From NCBI GenBank assembly GCA_947650285.1, contig CANTFL010000072.1:1-64000 (forward strand): 64,000 nucleotides of DNA, read 5' to 3'. The first letter of the stretch is position 1. The number at the start of each line of letters is the position of its first letter. Positions 12,740 through 24,740 of this stretch are shown here, piece after piece. The notes beneath the pieces were generated by a model. The model did not search any database and was not told the DNA's origin. It worked only from the letters and a program-made list of their open reading frames with translations. The position numbers were made by a program, and so were the translations under genes. This DNA is from Hyaloperonospora brassicae. Taxonomy: Eukaryota > Oomycota > Peronosporomycetes > Peronosporales > Peronosporaceae.

Positions 12740-13745
12740 AACTACGAGTGAAATGGTTACCTATTTGAAATTAGCGAGCGGAGGGATCGCAGCGTGTGCT
12801 GGAAGATTGTCGCGTGCTAAGTCGGACCAGTCTGTACCGAACGACACTAAGGTATAGGTGGAATCGAAGCGAGAAATTGGAATCGACGAGCTCGAAGAGG
12901 ATGAAAATGGAGACGAGGATAAAGATAAAAAAGGCGAGTACAACATCGGATGAGTACTCGAGGAAGATGAACCAGAGCTTGTGCTACACGCGGGGCGTCT
13001 GGGCCACGTACATGCAATGAAGGAGAAGCACGCACAACCGGTGAGAGACTTTGCGCAAGCTGAGAAAGAAAAGGGAGATGACGACGAACTAATCATGGGT
13101 ATGGGAGAGCTTTAATCGACCATCTTTGGTACCCCGAAGAGGATCTCTACACCCCTGGCGAACTGGATCATCCATCAAATTGCTGAAGAGATGAAGGAGA
13201 GCAAGTGGATCAAGCAGTTTGACGTAAAACGGTTCACTCAAGTGAAAAGGTCGGAGCTCAGCACCATGTTAAACAGGACCTGAACCGTTAAGAACATTGG
13301 GACAATTTCGGCGCACACGACCTACATCTTGCATGCAATGGGAAACAAGTGCAAAGTGTCGCAGGATATAAAACTGGCGATGGATGTCTTCAGCCCGCGG
13401 GTGGAGGACAAAGAGATGAAGGAATGGAGAGCCAACCTCAGAGACGCGTTTGGAATCAACGCGATTCCGAGCGTCAGATCTACAATGGAACAGCTGCATG
13501 GAGACGCCGTTTCAATACAAGAGAAGGCATCGATACCATCGAGTAATGATCCACTGATAAGATCCAGCGAGACTCAAGCGTGGACAAACGCTCAAAGAGA
13601 CGAGAAAGGTGAAACTAAACCTAAACATACTCTCGAGTGGAGAGATAGCCTTACATGGAGGATTTATACATGTATACACCAAGGTCATCCCCACCGACGA
13701 GGAGGAAGAGTTAGCAAACGAGAGGAGAAGGTGGACGAGGACCCT

Positions 13746-13782
<37 letters not shown>

Positions 13783-14720
13783 AGATTGGATGAAACAACA
13801 AAGTGGAAGTCATATAACGACCAACTGCAATCGTCGTCTGATCTTTGAAGGATCTGTTATTGAACGAGGACAAGTACTCGAAATTTTAACGCATGCCCCG
13901 TTGGAGAAGATCGCCAAGTTTGACGGAAGCCGATACCGTTCTGATGAAGCTCTCGAGTGGATCAAGACGTTAAACTATGAGATGAAGGGAACATGCAAGC
14001 CCCAGAATGACTGGTGTGAGCCATCCTAGTTGATTCTGGGGAAGGCGGCCAAGAGTTGGTACTGACAATTGTCGAAGAAAACGCAGAGGACATAAAAGTT
14101 GCTCGGCAAGCCGTTTTTGGAGTACTACTGCTTGCAGTACGATCAGTTGGCAAGATACAGGCAGGTAACTCGGCAAAGCGCCAGGAAATGGAACATGTGT
14201 GCACCTTACTCCTACGCTTGTATGGATACGCACGAACTGCGCAGATCCTAAACGAGAAGGGCGGAGCCGAGTCTAAAGATCATGTGGAGCACTTCTTGCT
14301 AAATTGTGGAGATGATGACTTGATGATCTATATCTACCCGCGACGACTGGGTGATATACATCAAGCGGAACAGGTCATCAGTCATCGGTTGCTAGGCGAA
14401 AAGCGCAAGAATAGACGTGACAGAATGAGCAGCAATCGACTATCTGATCCACACAGATACGAGTCCAGGATCACTCGCCGCAGAGACAGCCGTAACGACA
14501 GCACGCGTCAATCAGAAGGCCGACGTGACAACAGACGTGATGGTCACCATTTCGATCACCAAGAGTGACATGAAGAACGCCGACTCGTCAGCTGAGACAG
14601 GCAACCGCGGCGCGAAGGACGAACAGGGCGATACGAGTACGATGGTACCGCCGTTTAACCCTCGCATCGGCAACTACGGACGATCTGCGGGCTGGAGTAG
14701 AAGAATTAAGGCTTAGACAA
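12740..14720 (+). pseudogene. Copy B gag (capsid part), broken
   Basis: Gag of a chromodomain-type gypsy element, the structural protein of the virus-like particle. Successive open pieces in different frames are: an acidic N-terminal part (12760-13090), 13329-13793 (PRVEDKEMKEWRANLRDAFG), a capsid piece near 13900-14030 (KFDGSRYRSDEALEWIKTLN, ending in a stop after CEPS), and 14056-14568 (LLRLYGYARTAQ, then HVEHFLLNCGDDD). The last ends in a very basic Arg/Ser/Asp tail typical of gag before the zinc knuckle. At least three frame changes and several stops are present, so no full gag can be made. An (ACG)n run at about 13752-13783 lies inside it. Confidence 0.75.
13752..13783 (+). repeat. (ACG)n trinucleotide run inside gag
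   Basis: About ten uninterrupted ACG units (GACGACGACG...), giving a poly-Thr or poly-Asp/Arg run depending on frame. It coincides with a loss of gag frame and is probably a slippage-generated expansion after the element died. Confidence 0.8.
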
Positions 14721-14984
14721 TACGCTGATAATTACGAGTCGTAAGAGGACATAAGCGACGAAAGCGACTACGACTACACAAACAAATACGGGTCGGACTT
14801 TGACACCGATCACATAAAGGTGTACAGAGATGTGAACAGTGTCGCGTTACCTTCAGAACGCGGTGAGCGACCACGACCTGGTCCTAATACTATGGGTCGA
14901 GCAGGCGTACCGGCTGAGCATGAGGTACGACCTGATCCACGTGACCAAGCCAACCAGCGTCATCGGCCAGACCACTGAAGAGAA

Positions 14985-15160
14985 CGCCGACCATGGGGTC
15001 CTATTGAAGCGTGCGGTGCAGCAGGACACGACGCTCAATTTTGCAGACGCCGTTGCGAATTCTGAAAACATGTGCACGACGTCGGCAGGTGCAAACCATT
15101 CACCGAGTTCAAACGATCGACCAAGTTCGACAAGTCATCGATCGATCACACAATAATGCT
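14985..15160 (+). pseudogene. Copy B gag zinc-knuckle region
   Basis: In one frame the segment reads EACGAAGHDAQFCRRRCEF and then KHVHDVGRCKPF. This matches the family pattern C-x2-C-x4-H-x4-C followed by a second Cys/His cluster, but the first Cys of the knuckle is not visible. A stop follows CEF. It is the nucleic-acid-binding end of gag. Confidence 0.6.
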
Positions 15161-15539
15161 TAAAGAACTCCAACGCATATTTTCGCCAGTCCATTTAAAC
15201 TAGGAGGATCGCCTACTTTGACTGGGTCGGGAAACAACGGGCTGCTACAGTCAGTGGAATTAGCAGTCGACGAGAACTACGTTTTTGCTTTTGTTGGAGA
15301 CACAAAAAGACCCGGCGTTAAATCGTTTCGACGGTTAAATAGAAGGGAGCATCCGCCGGAGAAATTAACTACCGACGAAAAATTCGATGGAGAAAGAGCG
15401 ATGGCTCGGATGGACTCCATACCCAACTCTCGGCGACAGATGGGATTGACAAAATTACTGAAGTTGCTACAAGGGGAGCGACTAGGATGATGGTCGTCAA
15501 GGAAGTTTGATCGAGAATAAGAATTATAGCTTTTTTAAT

Positions 15540-15890
15540 GGGGGCAGTGAATGATCAACGGACTTAGATCCTTCTGTACACAGGAGGAAACATCTCAGGG
15601 ATAAGTGAATCGTTTGCACGAAAGCTAAAGCTCCGAGGTCGAATGAGTACGGACAAGCAGATCGACGTACAAGGGATAGGAGAGTCAAACTATTCATGAT
15701 GTCACGGAATACGGTCAAGATAACACTCGGGTGGAAGGTGATATATGAATTCGAAGTATGGATCATGCCACATCACGCGGGAGTAGACCTAACACTCGGA
15801 ATAGACTTCATAAAACCAGCTGGAGGTCGTCTAGATCTATTCAATTCGACAGCCAAATTACCTGGTGAACTAGTTGTGCCACTCGTTTAG
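15540..15890 (+). pseudogene. Copy B retropepsin-like protease, inactivated
   Basis: Aspartic protease of the gypsy pol. The active-site box reads LLYTGGNISGISESFARKL, so the expected D-T/S-G has become YTG and the catalytic Asp is lost. After a frame change the flap and C-terminal part (15696-15890) reads MSRNTVKITLGWKV, then DLTLGIDFIKPAGGRLDL, matching DAILGMDFMVPARVRLDL of the intact family 2 protease at 31377-31826. Confidence 0.75.
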
Positions 15891-16059
15891 TCCGCGAAAG
15901 AAGTCGACGGGCAAGAGTGGGGAGAGAAGTCACAAGGGGACCCAGAGATACCATAAATATCGATCAACGAGGGTCTGAGGTGTTCAAGCTGCAGCGTCAA
16001 CAACCAATTGGATTCACAGATGAGCTGTGGGTTCGTTGACTACCCGCACTACAACCCAC

Positions 16060-16535
16060 AATCATACATAACAGGAAAGGGAAAGCGACGACGGTCAGAT
16101 TAACCAATCTCCCCCCACGGTTTATGACATGCCCAGCACATTTCCCGATCGCAGTGTGGATGCCTCACGGCACGTTACCACGAGAGGAAGGATACGTACG
16201 CGTAGAATTGTGGAAGTACAGAGATTGGCAAGTGGTAGCGTACGAACATGTCGTAGACAAAGAATTGATGCAGAAAGAGAAAGGTTTGTATGAAGAATGG
16301 TTGTACCGACAACCACCAGCTGTGGAACGGCCGACCTATACTCTACCGCGTGCAATTCTTCGTCGGGATGAAGCTACTATGGATACGAAGTGTACGATCA
16401 ATAAGGAAAAACGAAACTGGGAGGGTACAGACAGCGTAAGACGACAAGCTCAAGGTGCTCGCACAAAACTGACGGGTAGTGAGCCGAACAGGAGTAATGG
16501 CCAGCCCGCTGATCATTATCCAAAACCGGCCTAGA
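16060..16535 (+). pseudogene. Copy B protease-RT linker domain
   Basis: An open segment with RFMTCPAHFPIAVWMP, then YVRVELWKYRDWQVVAYEH. The same linker occurs in family 2 (30969-31178, ILPTHSILGVWTEG ... TVGSRKYKEWQTLAFE), which shows that the two gypsy families are related. Its function is unknown; it lies between protease and RT in these elements. Confidence 0.6.
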
Positions 16536-16949
16536 ATGTCACGATTCGCGATGGAAGCATTAACAAGGCTACGTGCCACTCGGCAGCAACCAGGGAGGTG
16601 TGCACTGCGTTTGAAGAGGACACAATGTTACTCAATGAAATAGTTCGCCGTGTCGAGGACAAGTTGTGTGATCCAGATACAATATTAGAATAAGCTATCG
16701 AAACATCTACATCACCTTTCTCGTCATGTACTAGAGAAGAATAACCCTGTCGACGAACTGGACGATCGGTTCTTGTGTGTCCTGGAAGAGTCGAGTATGG
16801 ACCCACTTGAGAAGGAGCCATCTGCTGCGCCGTTGGACCAATTTGCTTTCGAGCATGATTCCAGCGAAGACACCATGGTGGATTACGCTCGCAAACTTGC
16901 CTTTCTGCCGAATCCCACAGAGCTGACACAAACAAAGTTGGACTACGAT

Positions 16950-18170
16950 TGAAAGAATGTGGTATCGTTAGCTCATGATGAGGAGCAACAGGCCAAGTTG
17001 ATCAACATATTGAAGAAAAATGAACAGATCATGATCTCGAGTAAGAATGCATTACCACCTCCAGCGTACGGAGTAGTCTGCGATATCGACGTAAACGAAC
17101 ACGATCCAAATCAACAACAGGCTCGACGCGTACCTCTCCGGCATCTGACAAAATGTACGAATTACTGAAAGGATTGTTGACGGCAGGACTCATTGCGTTC
17201 TCACAGAGTCCGTGGGCCTCACCCTCCGTAATTGTTCACATGAAGAATGGCGTGGACATACCATTGTGTATTGACTTCAAGATGGTTAATGCGGTGACGG
17301 TAGACTTTTAATACGCATTGCATTTAGTGGACGATCTGCTGACGGAATCAGAAGGCTATCAATGGTTTTGATCTCTTGATGCTGCTAGTGGGTATGGGCG
17401 ATCATGATGACTGAGACACTGAGACACATATCTGCTTTTTTGTGCTCTCTGGGGCACTTTGAATGGTTGCAGATGCCATTCGGATTAAAGAGCACCCGAA
17501 TAATCTATCAGCGACTAATCGACAATGCCTTGTGGGGCTACGTTCAGCCTAAGGGAGGATGGAGTAAGTTCTCGGAGAAAGAGATAAATGTGGAGAAAGA
17601 AGCAGCGAATAGACAAACGATGGTATCATCAGGAACACCATCATGCGTTCGACCCACACACCGTCAGTAAATTGGAAGCAGATTGCTACATTAACGCAGG
17701 GCCTAACGCAGGACAACGAATGGTCAACGACCCTGAGAACGAAATGTTTTTAACAGGCGAACCCGACGAATCTACACTTGCATTGGTGTTCAAACGTCGA
17801 TCGTTCGTCGATAGTATTTGTTTTCGTCGACGGAGTTTGGATGACTGCTAACAAACACTCAATCAGTTTTTTAAAACGATGCACTGAGTGTCGAATAAGT
17901 GTGAGTTTTACTTAGTGCATCTTTATTCAACCGCGAGTTGACCTTCTCTCGCATAAATTAAATGCGCAAGAAATCGCAGTTGATCCAGGGAAGCTGGCAG
18001 CTATAGCTGATATCCCCTTTCCGACGTCGAAGGAAGGAATGCAAGCATTCTTAGGAGCTCTCAATTACAACAGTCGGTTCATTCAGAATCTGGATATCTA
18101 TGGGCCGGTCTTCCACCAACTGAAGGAGGACGGTTTCCTGGGGTCACCCGCTCTGGACTCCAGCTGGCAG
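16950..18170 (+). pseudogene. Copy B reverse transcriptase, broken
   Basis: RT pieces in shifting frames, in order: finger/palm start LLTAGLIAFSQSPWASPSVI (17172-17231); VDIPLCIDFKMVNAV; SLDAASGYG (17375); FEWLQMPFGLKSTRIIYQRL (17458-17517); the metal-binding box RRSFVDSICFRRRSLDDC (17800-17850), where the usual FVDD has become FVDS; and the thumb/connection ALNYNSRFIQNLDIYGPVFHQL (18060-18120). Stops interrupt the palm at about 17309 and 17370. The coding match ends near 18170, where foreign sequence begins, and resumes at about 21730. Confidence 0.8.
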
Positions 18171-18545
18171 TATGGCGATCCCACAAGAATCGGTAACGGT
18201 CCGACCGGATCGAAATGGCTGGGAAACCCAGGCCGATCTAGAACGGCGGGAATACGTTACCATTGATCGGGCGATCTGGGCAACGGAGGCGATCCGGCCG
18301 GACCGGAATGTTGTGGGGACCTAGGCCGATCCGAAATTGTGAAAGCATGCATCCACGATCTGGTGATCTGGACGGCCGATCGCGATCCGGAGACAGAACC
18401 ACAGTGAAGTTGTCCGAGAGGGTCAGCGAAGTGGGGAGACGCGTCGGGGAGGTCATGGGATGGACTTGAGTGATTAAGACAAAGTTGATTAATGACAGGA
18501 CTGAAGCCGATTGCTGACTAAACGGACTATAGTACAGGGTGCGGT
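18171..18545 (+). other. GC-rich unassigned segment before a family 2 LTR
   Basis: Rich in CCGGCCG and CGATCC words, with no coding match. It lies between the broken RT of copy B and the LTR at 18546, in the position expected for the 3' end of a family 2 internal region. That assignment is inference. Confidence 0.3.
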
Positions 18546-20392
18546 TGTGGAAAAGTCACTAATCAAAGGATGGGTCGTGGATCGGTGACCACTTTTGTAG
18601 GGTGTCAATTACTCGTAAAAAATGAGACCATGGGACCTGGCGATCTAATAAGAGATGGGAGGAGATCTTAACGGAGATATACGATCCGATCCAACTGTCG
18701 TCAGATTGATGGGTATGGAAAGGTCTGAGACGGGGCGCGGAAAGGGATGATTTCCACGCTACAATCTGGGACGAGGAATGATTTCAACGGTGCGATCTGA
18801 GACAAGGGACTGGATTGCATCGAACAACCGATCTGAAGCAGAATCATTATGGGAAAGGTGCATTGGGGACCAGGCGATGTGAGGTGACTCTGTGAAAAAG
18901 GTGCAGAAATCCATCAGATCGGTGACACTCGTTACCGGTCTCCCGAAGGGAGTACTGATTTAGGTTAGTTTTGGCCCGATCGGGAAGTGTTGATGTTTGT
19001 GGGAGCCCGTGAGACCGTTGTAAGAACTGCGGGTGGTCTTATTGAGCAGATAAACCCGTGAGGATGGTATCGGAGTACGTTTAATGAGCGGAAGAACATA
19101 TATGGCCGGATTGTACTGTGTCAGTCGTCAACAATCTCGAATTGGACCTCAGATCGGTCATGTTCCCTGCTGACTATGGATATACCGGTGATGGAGCTGT
19201 TGAATCGTGACAAAATGCTTGATGAAGGTCCATGAGTGATGTCCTAAAAGTTCAGATCGAAAGAGCCAGTGGAAGCCGGTTGAATTGACGTCGTAAAATG
19301 GATTTAGACACATTCGGCATTTGGATACTATTTTGGACTTTTCGGTACCAAAATTGGGTATTTGGTACCGTATTCGGAATTTGGTCCCTTTTGGGTGCCT
19401 AGGTACGATATTGGGAGTATTGGCGCTATCTTTGGAGTACAGGTCACGAAATTTCGACACGTATTCAAGGGGGCGGTCAAGCTTAAAGGTGATATCGACT
19501 TGGAGAGTGACCTATATTTGGGAATAGGCTCAAAGATAGATGGGAAATTAATTTGGTTCGTTAACAAATAGACTTGAACTCTACTTCTTCTACTCACGAT
19601 GCACGTTTTCCTACCCTCTTCTCTGGGCATGATTTATTTGGCTTCCCCGGCGGGTCAAAACACGCGTGTTTAGGGACACAGAAGACCGATCTTGGATTGT
19701 TGGCCAAGATCGAGAAGAGCAATCTCGGGAAATCTGGCCCGGATCGATTAAGTACTCACACCCAACTCAACTGCTAGAATAGCAGCTAACAACGGTAACG
19801 GAAAAGGATTTTGGTTACAAGATCGCGAAACGGCTCGAGTGGTCAGAAGATCTGGACAAGCAGTTCAAGACAAAACCGAGCAAGACTGAAGCGATTTACC
19901 GGACAGATCGGCACGTTTCATTTTGGCGAAACAAGACACCGATCTGCCCACATTGCGCACTTCCAGTAAGATCGGCCGATCCCGAGACCAGATCGTACCG
20001 ATCCCAACGCAAGATCGACGCAAGACTATCATTTGCTGAGTGAAGATTTGCGCCCAGCAAAGACCCCGAACCCGAGAATAAATAGGAGATCGATGTGATT
20101 CAAGATCGAGATCGCGACGCTTCCACATAAGAGATCGCCGCGCCTCTAGATCAAGATCGCAGAACCCCCGTTCGTGGTGTGAAGATTCCCACGCCGGGAG
20201 CGAACTCTCAACATAACCTCTCAGCGCCGTTACGAGAAGATCTCAAGCCATCACAACCGACGGGTAGACAAGATGAGCACAAGGCTATACAACAAGGCAC
20301 GGATTGGAGTACCCCTTCCGTGAGTCAGCAAGTCTGGGCAAGTGGAAGATTGACACTCACACAAGCGATTTTTTGAGAGCGACTTTACCACA
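18546..20392 (+). mobile_element. Family 2 LTR, copy 1
   Basis: Starts TGTGGAAAAGTC and ends GACTTTACCACA, whose reverse complement is TGTGGTAAAGTC, so the ends form an unusually long terminal inverted match of about 12 bases. Homologous along its length to 36392-34512 (minus) and 61117-62833 (plus): shared start block AAAGTC...GATGGG.CGTGGATCGGTGACCAC and shared end block CAAGTCTGGGCAAGTGGAA, then ACACAAGCGATTTTT. It diverges from the other two around 19590-19680. No target duplication is evident: it is followed directly by gypsy C RNase H at 20393. Confidence 0.75.
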
Positions 20393-21726
20393 ATAGCGCA
20401 TCAGCGACGACGTTAAGTCGTCCTGGTTTGTATTCCACGGAGATGTTGTAGTCCGCGAAGAAAGGCAGCCACCTCGCCATTCGTTGCGAGAGGTGTGTAC
20501 TGTATACGGCCGGGTGTAGTGACGCATGGTCCGTATAGACAACAAACGGTCTATCTCTTAAGAGATAGACGCGAAACTTAACCAGTGCGTACTTCGTGGC
20601 AAGGAGTTCCTTGTCATGCACAGGGTAATTGCGCTCAGCTGCTTGCAGCTTACGCGATTGATAACAGATGACGCGCTCCGCGCCATCTGCATCGAACTGC
20701 ATTAACGCACAGCCGATTGCAAAATCCTTGGCGTCACAGACCACATGAAATGGTCTGTCCTGATCTGCAATCGCCAAGATGGAAGATTGCATCAAGCTTT
20801 GCTTGATGCTTTCAAAGGAACGCTGACAGTCAGCGTTCCATGACCACTTGACATTTTTCTTGAGCAAGCAAGAAAGATGAACAGTCATCTCGGCGTAGTT
20901 GAGCGAGTACTTGTGCAAGCACGCCGCTAATCCAAGGATCTTACGAAGTCCCTTAACATCGGCTGGCACTGTCCAGTCGTTGATCGCCTTGATCTTTTCG
21001 GGATCAGGGCGTACGCCGTGTTTACCCACGATGCACCCAAGAAGTGTTATTACGATTTTCGCGAATATACACTTCTTATGGTTGGCATACATCTTATGCT
21101 TGCGCATAAGTTGAAGAACCTGACGAACATTAGCTCTATGAACCTCAACGTCCGTCCTTCCGTCCATAGCCCGGATATGGACAAACCAATCGTCGAAGTA
21201 ACTCCGTGCGAAGTCTCGCACCGGTCTCAACAGATTTGTAACACATCTGTTGAATGTTGCAGGGGCATTACTCAGCCCCTGTGGCATCACTAGCCACTCC
21301 CACAGCATACCGCTGGAAGTGATCACTGATGTGTTCTCTATATGTCCCGTTCACGCATGAGGATCTGATAGAATCCGTCCATCAGATCCATGGACGAGAT
21401 GATGGTACTGTTTGACATACCATCTATGATTACGTCCTTCCTCGGTATAGGCGTCTGAGCCAGTACCGTTGCAGCATTCAATTTGTTAAATGCGTGCACT
21501 ATCCGCCACCCTCCTGTGGCCTTTCGCACACAGAAGGTCGGAGAGCTGTGAGGGGATGTCGATTCCCTCACATGGCCCGCTGCTAAGCGATCGGCAAAGA
21601 ACTTGTCGATCGCTAGTACTTGTTCACGAGGCAGTGGCCACTGCCTCATGACACAGTACTTCGAGCCCGGCTTGAGCTCTATCTCGTGTCGAGTGCCTTT
21701 GTCCTTAGGCAACTTGTATGCCACGG
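20393..21726 (-). pseudogene. Gypsy C RT and RNase H fragment
   Basis: Minus-strand pol piece in two frames. 21724-21338 holds the RT fingers and palm (RQWPLPREQVLAIDKFFADR, GGWRIVHAFNKLNAAT, SSMDLMDGFYQILM). 21326-20385 continues after a frameshift with LWEWLVMPQGLSNAPATFNR, the catalytic box YFDD at residues 43-46 of that piece, the connection, and RNase H (HVVCDAKDFAIGCALMQ, ERNYPVHDKELLA, VVYTDHASL) ending at VVADAL. There a family 2 LTR starts. The RT N-terminus is cut at about 21726, where copy B resumes. Sequence and motifs match the gypsy whose integrase lies at 36393-38150. Confidence 0.85.
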
Positions 21727-21734
21727 ATAAAAGG

Positions 21735-22130
21735 ACAATCGTTTAAGAACTCATACTCCGTAATTTTGATCAAAGTCTAGATGTCCAGGTGATGATCTTC
21801 GCAAACGACTGCACTGAGTAATACCCTAATGCAACGCTAAGACCACAAATTGCATCTAGTGCGATTTGCATCGAGTGTCAAATGACAATGAGAAGAACTA
21901 CCACCCGGCAGAGCGCGATGTGCTAGCACTATTTTAAGTGACCAAAGTCGCACATACACTGCTGGTGGGAAGAACGATCCACGTCTATAGAAGATGTCTA
22001 ACATTGGATTAGGTCTCTACGTCCAAATCATTGTATGGACGCGCAGTCAACTTTGCCGTACTATTGTCACCCTATCATCTAAAAATTAAAAAAATCGGCG
22101 AGCGCGATGTCGCTTTTTTCTGCTACTCCA
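21735..22130 (+). pseudogene. Copy B first RNase H region, broken
   Basis: Copy B resumes here. The block ATCTTCGCAAACGACTGCAC at about 21791 equals the copy A RNase H block at 7212 and encodes the FANDC-type box. Later blocks (GGTGGGAAGAACGATCCACG at 21963; GCAGTCAACTTTGCCG at 22042) also align with A. Stops in all frames. Confidence 0.55.
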
Positions 22131-22139
22131 GGCGTCCAT

Positions 22140-22775
22140 CACACCGACAGTCGGACTCGACGTATTGCCAGCACACATTGCTCCATGCCCTACTCCTGAG
22201 ATAATAGTCCGCCTCGATCCTAAACTGTTGTACGCACGAGTCTCGCAAGAATTTAGTGGGTTCGTCTTGTCTTTCGACGGTTCGTCGAAGACAACAACAC
22301 TGGTGAATTTGGTAGTTGTGCGTGGATATTGTGGAGACTGCTCGAGTGGACAGTCGTTAGGGCTGCGAGTAATTACCTACCGTCTACCACAGTAAAATTG
22401 GCAGAATACGCCGGCATGAAGCGAGGCGCTCTAGCGGCATTGAATCACCAAGTTACTGATCTGGTCACAGTGGGAGACTCGGGGTTAGCGATCCAACAAG
22501 CCATGGGAGTGATCGCATGTAAACACGACGCACTGCAATTAGAATTGGCACGTCACAAAGGATTTGTTACGAGATTTAATTCTGTACGGTACCTGCACGT
22601 TATCCGCTACTACAATGCAGCTGCCGACGTCCTGGCCACGGAAGCACTGGAAGCTAAGACAAAGAAGCTACTCATAGGTGACAAACGCTATGAAGAGCTA
22701 CGAAAACTGAATCGGATACAAGAAAAGTTTGTTGGAGATAGAAAACCGATGGGGTCATCAAAGCAAAGCCAGTGA
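22140..22775 (+). pseudogene. Copy B second, archaeal-type RNase H domain
   Basis: A second RNase H after the usual one. In two overlapping frames it shows the four acidic positions expected of this fold: FVLSFDGSSKTT (Asp, about 22264-22299), LAEYAGMKRGALAALN (Glu, near 22400-22450), LVTVGDSGLAIQQAMG (Asp, near 22461-22508) and RYYNAAADVLATEALEA (Asp, near 22606-22656). Such additional archaeal-type RNase H domains are known in some plant and oomycete Ty3/gypsy lineages, where they are thought to act in removing RNA primers. One frameshift lies between the first two boxes. Confidence 0.75.
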
Positions 22776-22989
22776 GGTCAGTGATTACACGGAGTACAAC
22801 TCGTTGCGTGCGATTCGCCGACCAGCTAGGTGATTGACTATCCTCAGAGGAGAGTGAAGAGTCGGTTTAAAATCGAGAATATGAGAAGCGCGTTCGACTC
22901 ACCGTGACCCGACAGAATCCAGTGGCGCGAGGATCATCCAGTGCGGGGGATATCGACCCAACAGCCGTTCAACAGGAACTGAGAGAACG

Positions 22990-24125
22990 GATATCGACCG
23001 CACAAGATGAATAGGCAAAGTGAGCAGACCTCAAGACGTATCTGCGAGGAAAATATGAATAAACTTACACACCGTCACGCTGGCGAATCCGGGAAGACCG
23101 CTGATGGATTCGTGTTGAGCCTGGACGAATTCGTTTATTACGTGGGACGGCGACGAGAAATAAGAGAGTTACTAGAAGATGATATTAAGCTATGACTCGT
23201 AAATACAACGACACTAGTCGATGGAATACTGTCAAATTGTCATGACTCGATAGAAGGCGGACACCAAATAATTGTGCGGACATACCACATTGTCACGACT
23301 GATTATTACTGGACTGGACTGAATGCAGATGTGGCAAGGCATGTACAAGGCTGTGAAGATTGCGACTCTCAAGGGGTATTTACCGGGGAATATAGTTTCC
23401 AAGCGACCGTTTCAGGTGGTGTCTATGGACTTTGTCATCCCACTCCCGAAGACTTGACGTGGAAAAACAGCGCTTTTACTGTTCCAATATCATTTTACGG
23501 GGTTAATGATAGCTAAAGGCATGAGTAATACGTCGGCACTGGACGTAGCGAAAGCGTTTGAAGAGAATATCTTCCGTCATTTTCGTGCTCCCAGTTTCAT
23601 TCGTCACGACAGAGATCCTATGTTCATGAGTGAGGTCTTTCAAACGTTTGCTGAAATGATGCTAGCTAAGTCATGAGCCACCCTCAGTTATCGTCCACAA
23701 GAAAACGGACAATAAAAGCGAAGTGTGAAGACAATGATACAAACAGAGCGAGTATACTTGGTAGATCCACCACAAGCGGATTGAGATGGCATTGCGGAAG
23801 AACTGGTTCATGCCAATAACAATTTTAGAGATATGACGAGAAAAGAGACGCCGTTCCATATGGTACACGGGTGGGATGCCCACTCAACACGGAAGGCGAT
23901 TACAGAGTCAACGCGACTCGCCAATATAGGCAATAATAGGGTGGTGGACCCGACGAATCCAGTACTGTGGAGTCGCGAATTTAACAGGCAGCGAGAAGTG
24001 GCCCTACGACTGACAACAGAGTACCAAGTGAGACAGAAAGCAAGAAGGGCACGTGAACATAAGGAGCTACTCAGTCCAGCTAAAAGACGGATTGAGTCAG
24101 CAAACACTGGACAGGATGAGTAAGA
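22990..24125 (+). pseudogene. Copy B integrase, broken
   Basis: The zinc-binding N-terminal domain spans about 23220-23370: CHDSIEGGHQIIVRTYHI, then TDYYWTGLNADVARHVQGCE and DC. The catalytic core follows in pieces with stops (for example SNTSALDVAKAFEENIFRHF-like at about 23525 and the RHDRDP-equivalent near 23600-23625). An open C-terminal piece (23833-24123) carries RKETPFHMVHGWDAHSTRKA. Integrase inserts the element's DNA copy; this one cannot be translated in full. Confidence 0.75.
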
Positions 24126-24229
24126 TGATGAGGCGCCAGGAGATCAATCTGCTTGAACGGGTGACGACAGAGTTCGAAGCTTGACGATTAGTAGGACGTC
24201 TAATGCCATGATAAATGAAGGAGACTAAG

Positions 24230-24740
24230 TGTGGCTATTCATGTAAAGGGTGAAGACAGGACTGAAGAAAAACTAGATCACAGGTGGCATGGTCCTTTCT
24301 GAGTCAAGAAACAGGTTGAAGAGTTCGCGTTTGGATTGGAGTTGCTAGATATAAGCGGATATCGGTTCTACCCGATTGTACATATTTCGCGATTGAAAAC
24401 AGTGACAAAACAAGGTGTACGTCCAACGACAAAGTTGGTGGAAGGACAAACAGATAAATATCGACGTGACTTTGACGAAGAACTACTGCCGGAAGATGGC
24501 TGGATGCCTGATAAGTCCAGTGGCCGATACGAGGTAGAAGCTATACTCGACGATGACAGGTTAAGATCAACAACTGCTGACAGAAGCCAGCGAAAGCTCT
24601 TGGTAAAATGGGTGGGTTACGACAAATCCACGTGGGAACCATTGACCATTTTGTCATGTGGAGGTTTATTGTTCGACTACTTGAGGCAGAAGAAGAGAGA
24701 GAATAGTCTGCAGATGGTGCAAGTCGCAGACAAACGGTAG
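24230..24740 (+). pseudogene. Copy B integrase C-terminal barrel and chromodomain
   Basis: An open frame from about 24336 reads YRFYPIVHISRLKTV (end of the integrase barrel) and then a chromodomain: GRYEVEAILDDDRLRS, QRKLLVKWVGYDKSTWEPLT, LFDYLRQKK. Chromodomains on gypsy integrases bind histone marks and steer insertion into chromatin. The aromatic positions (Y of GRYEVE, W of VKW, Y of GYDKSTWEP) are kept. A short diverged segment with stops precedes it (24230-24335). Confidence 0.85.
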
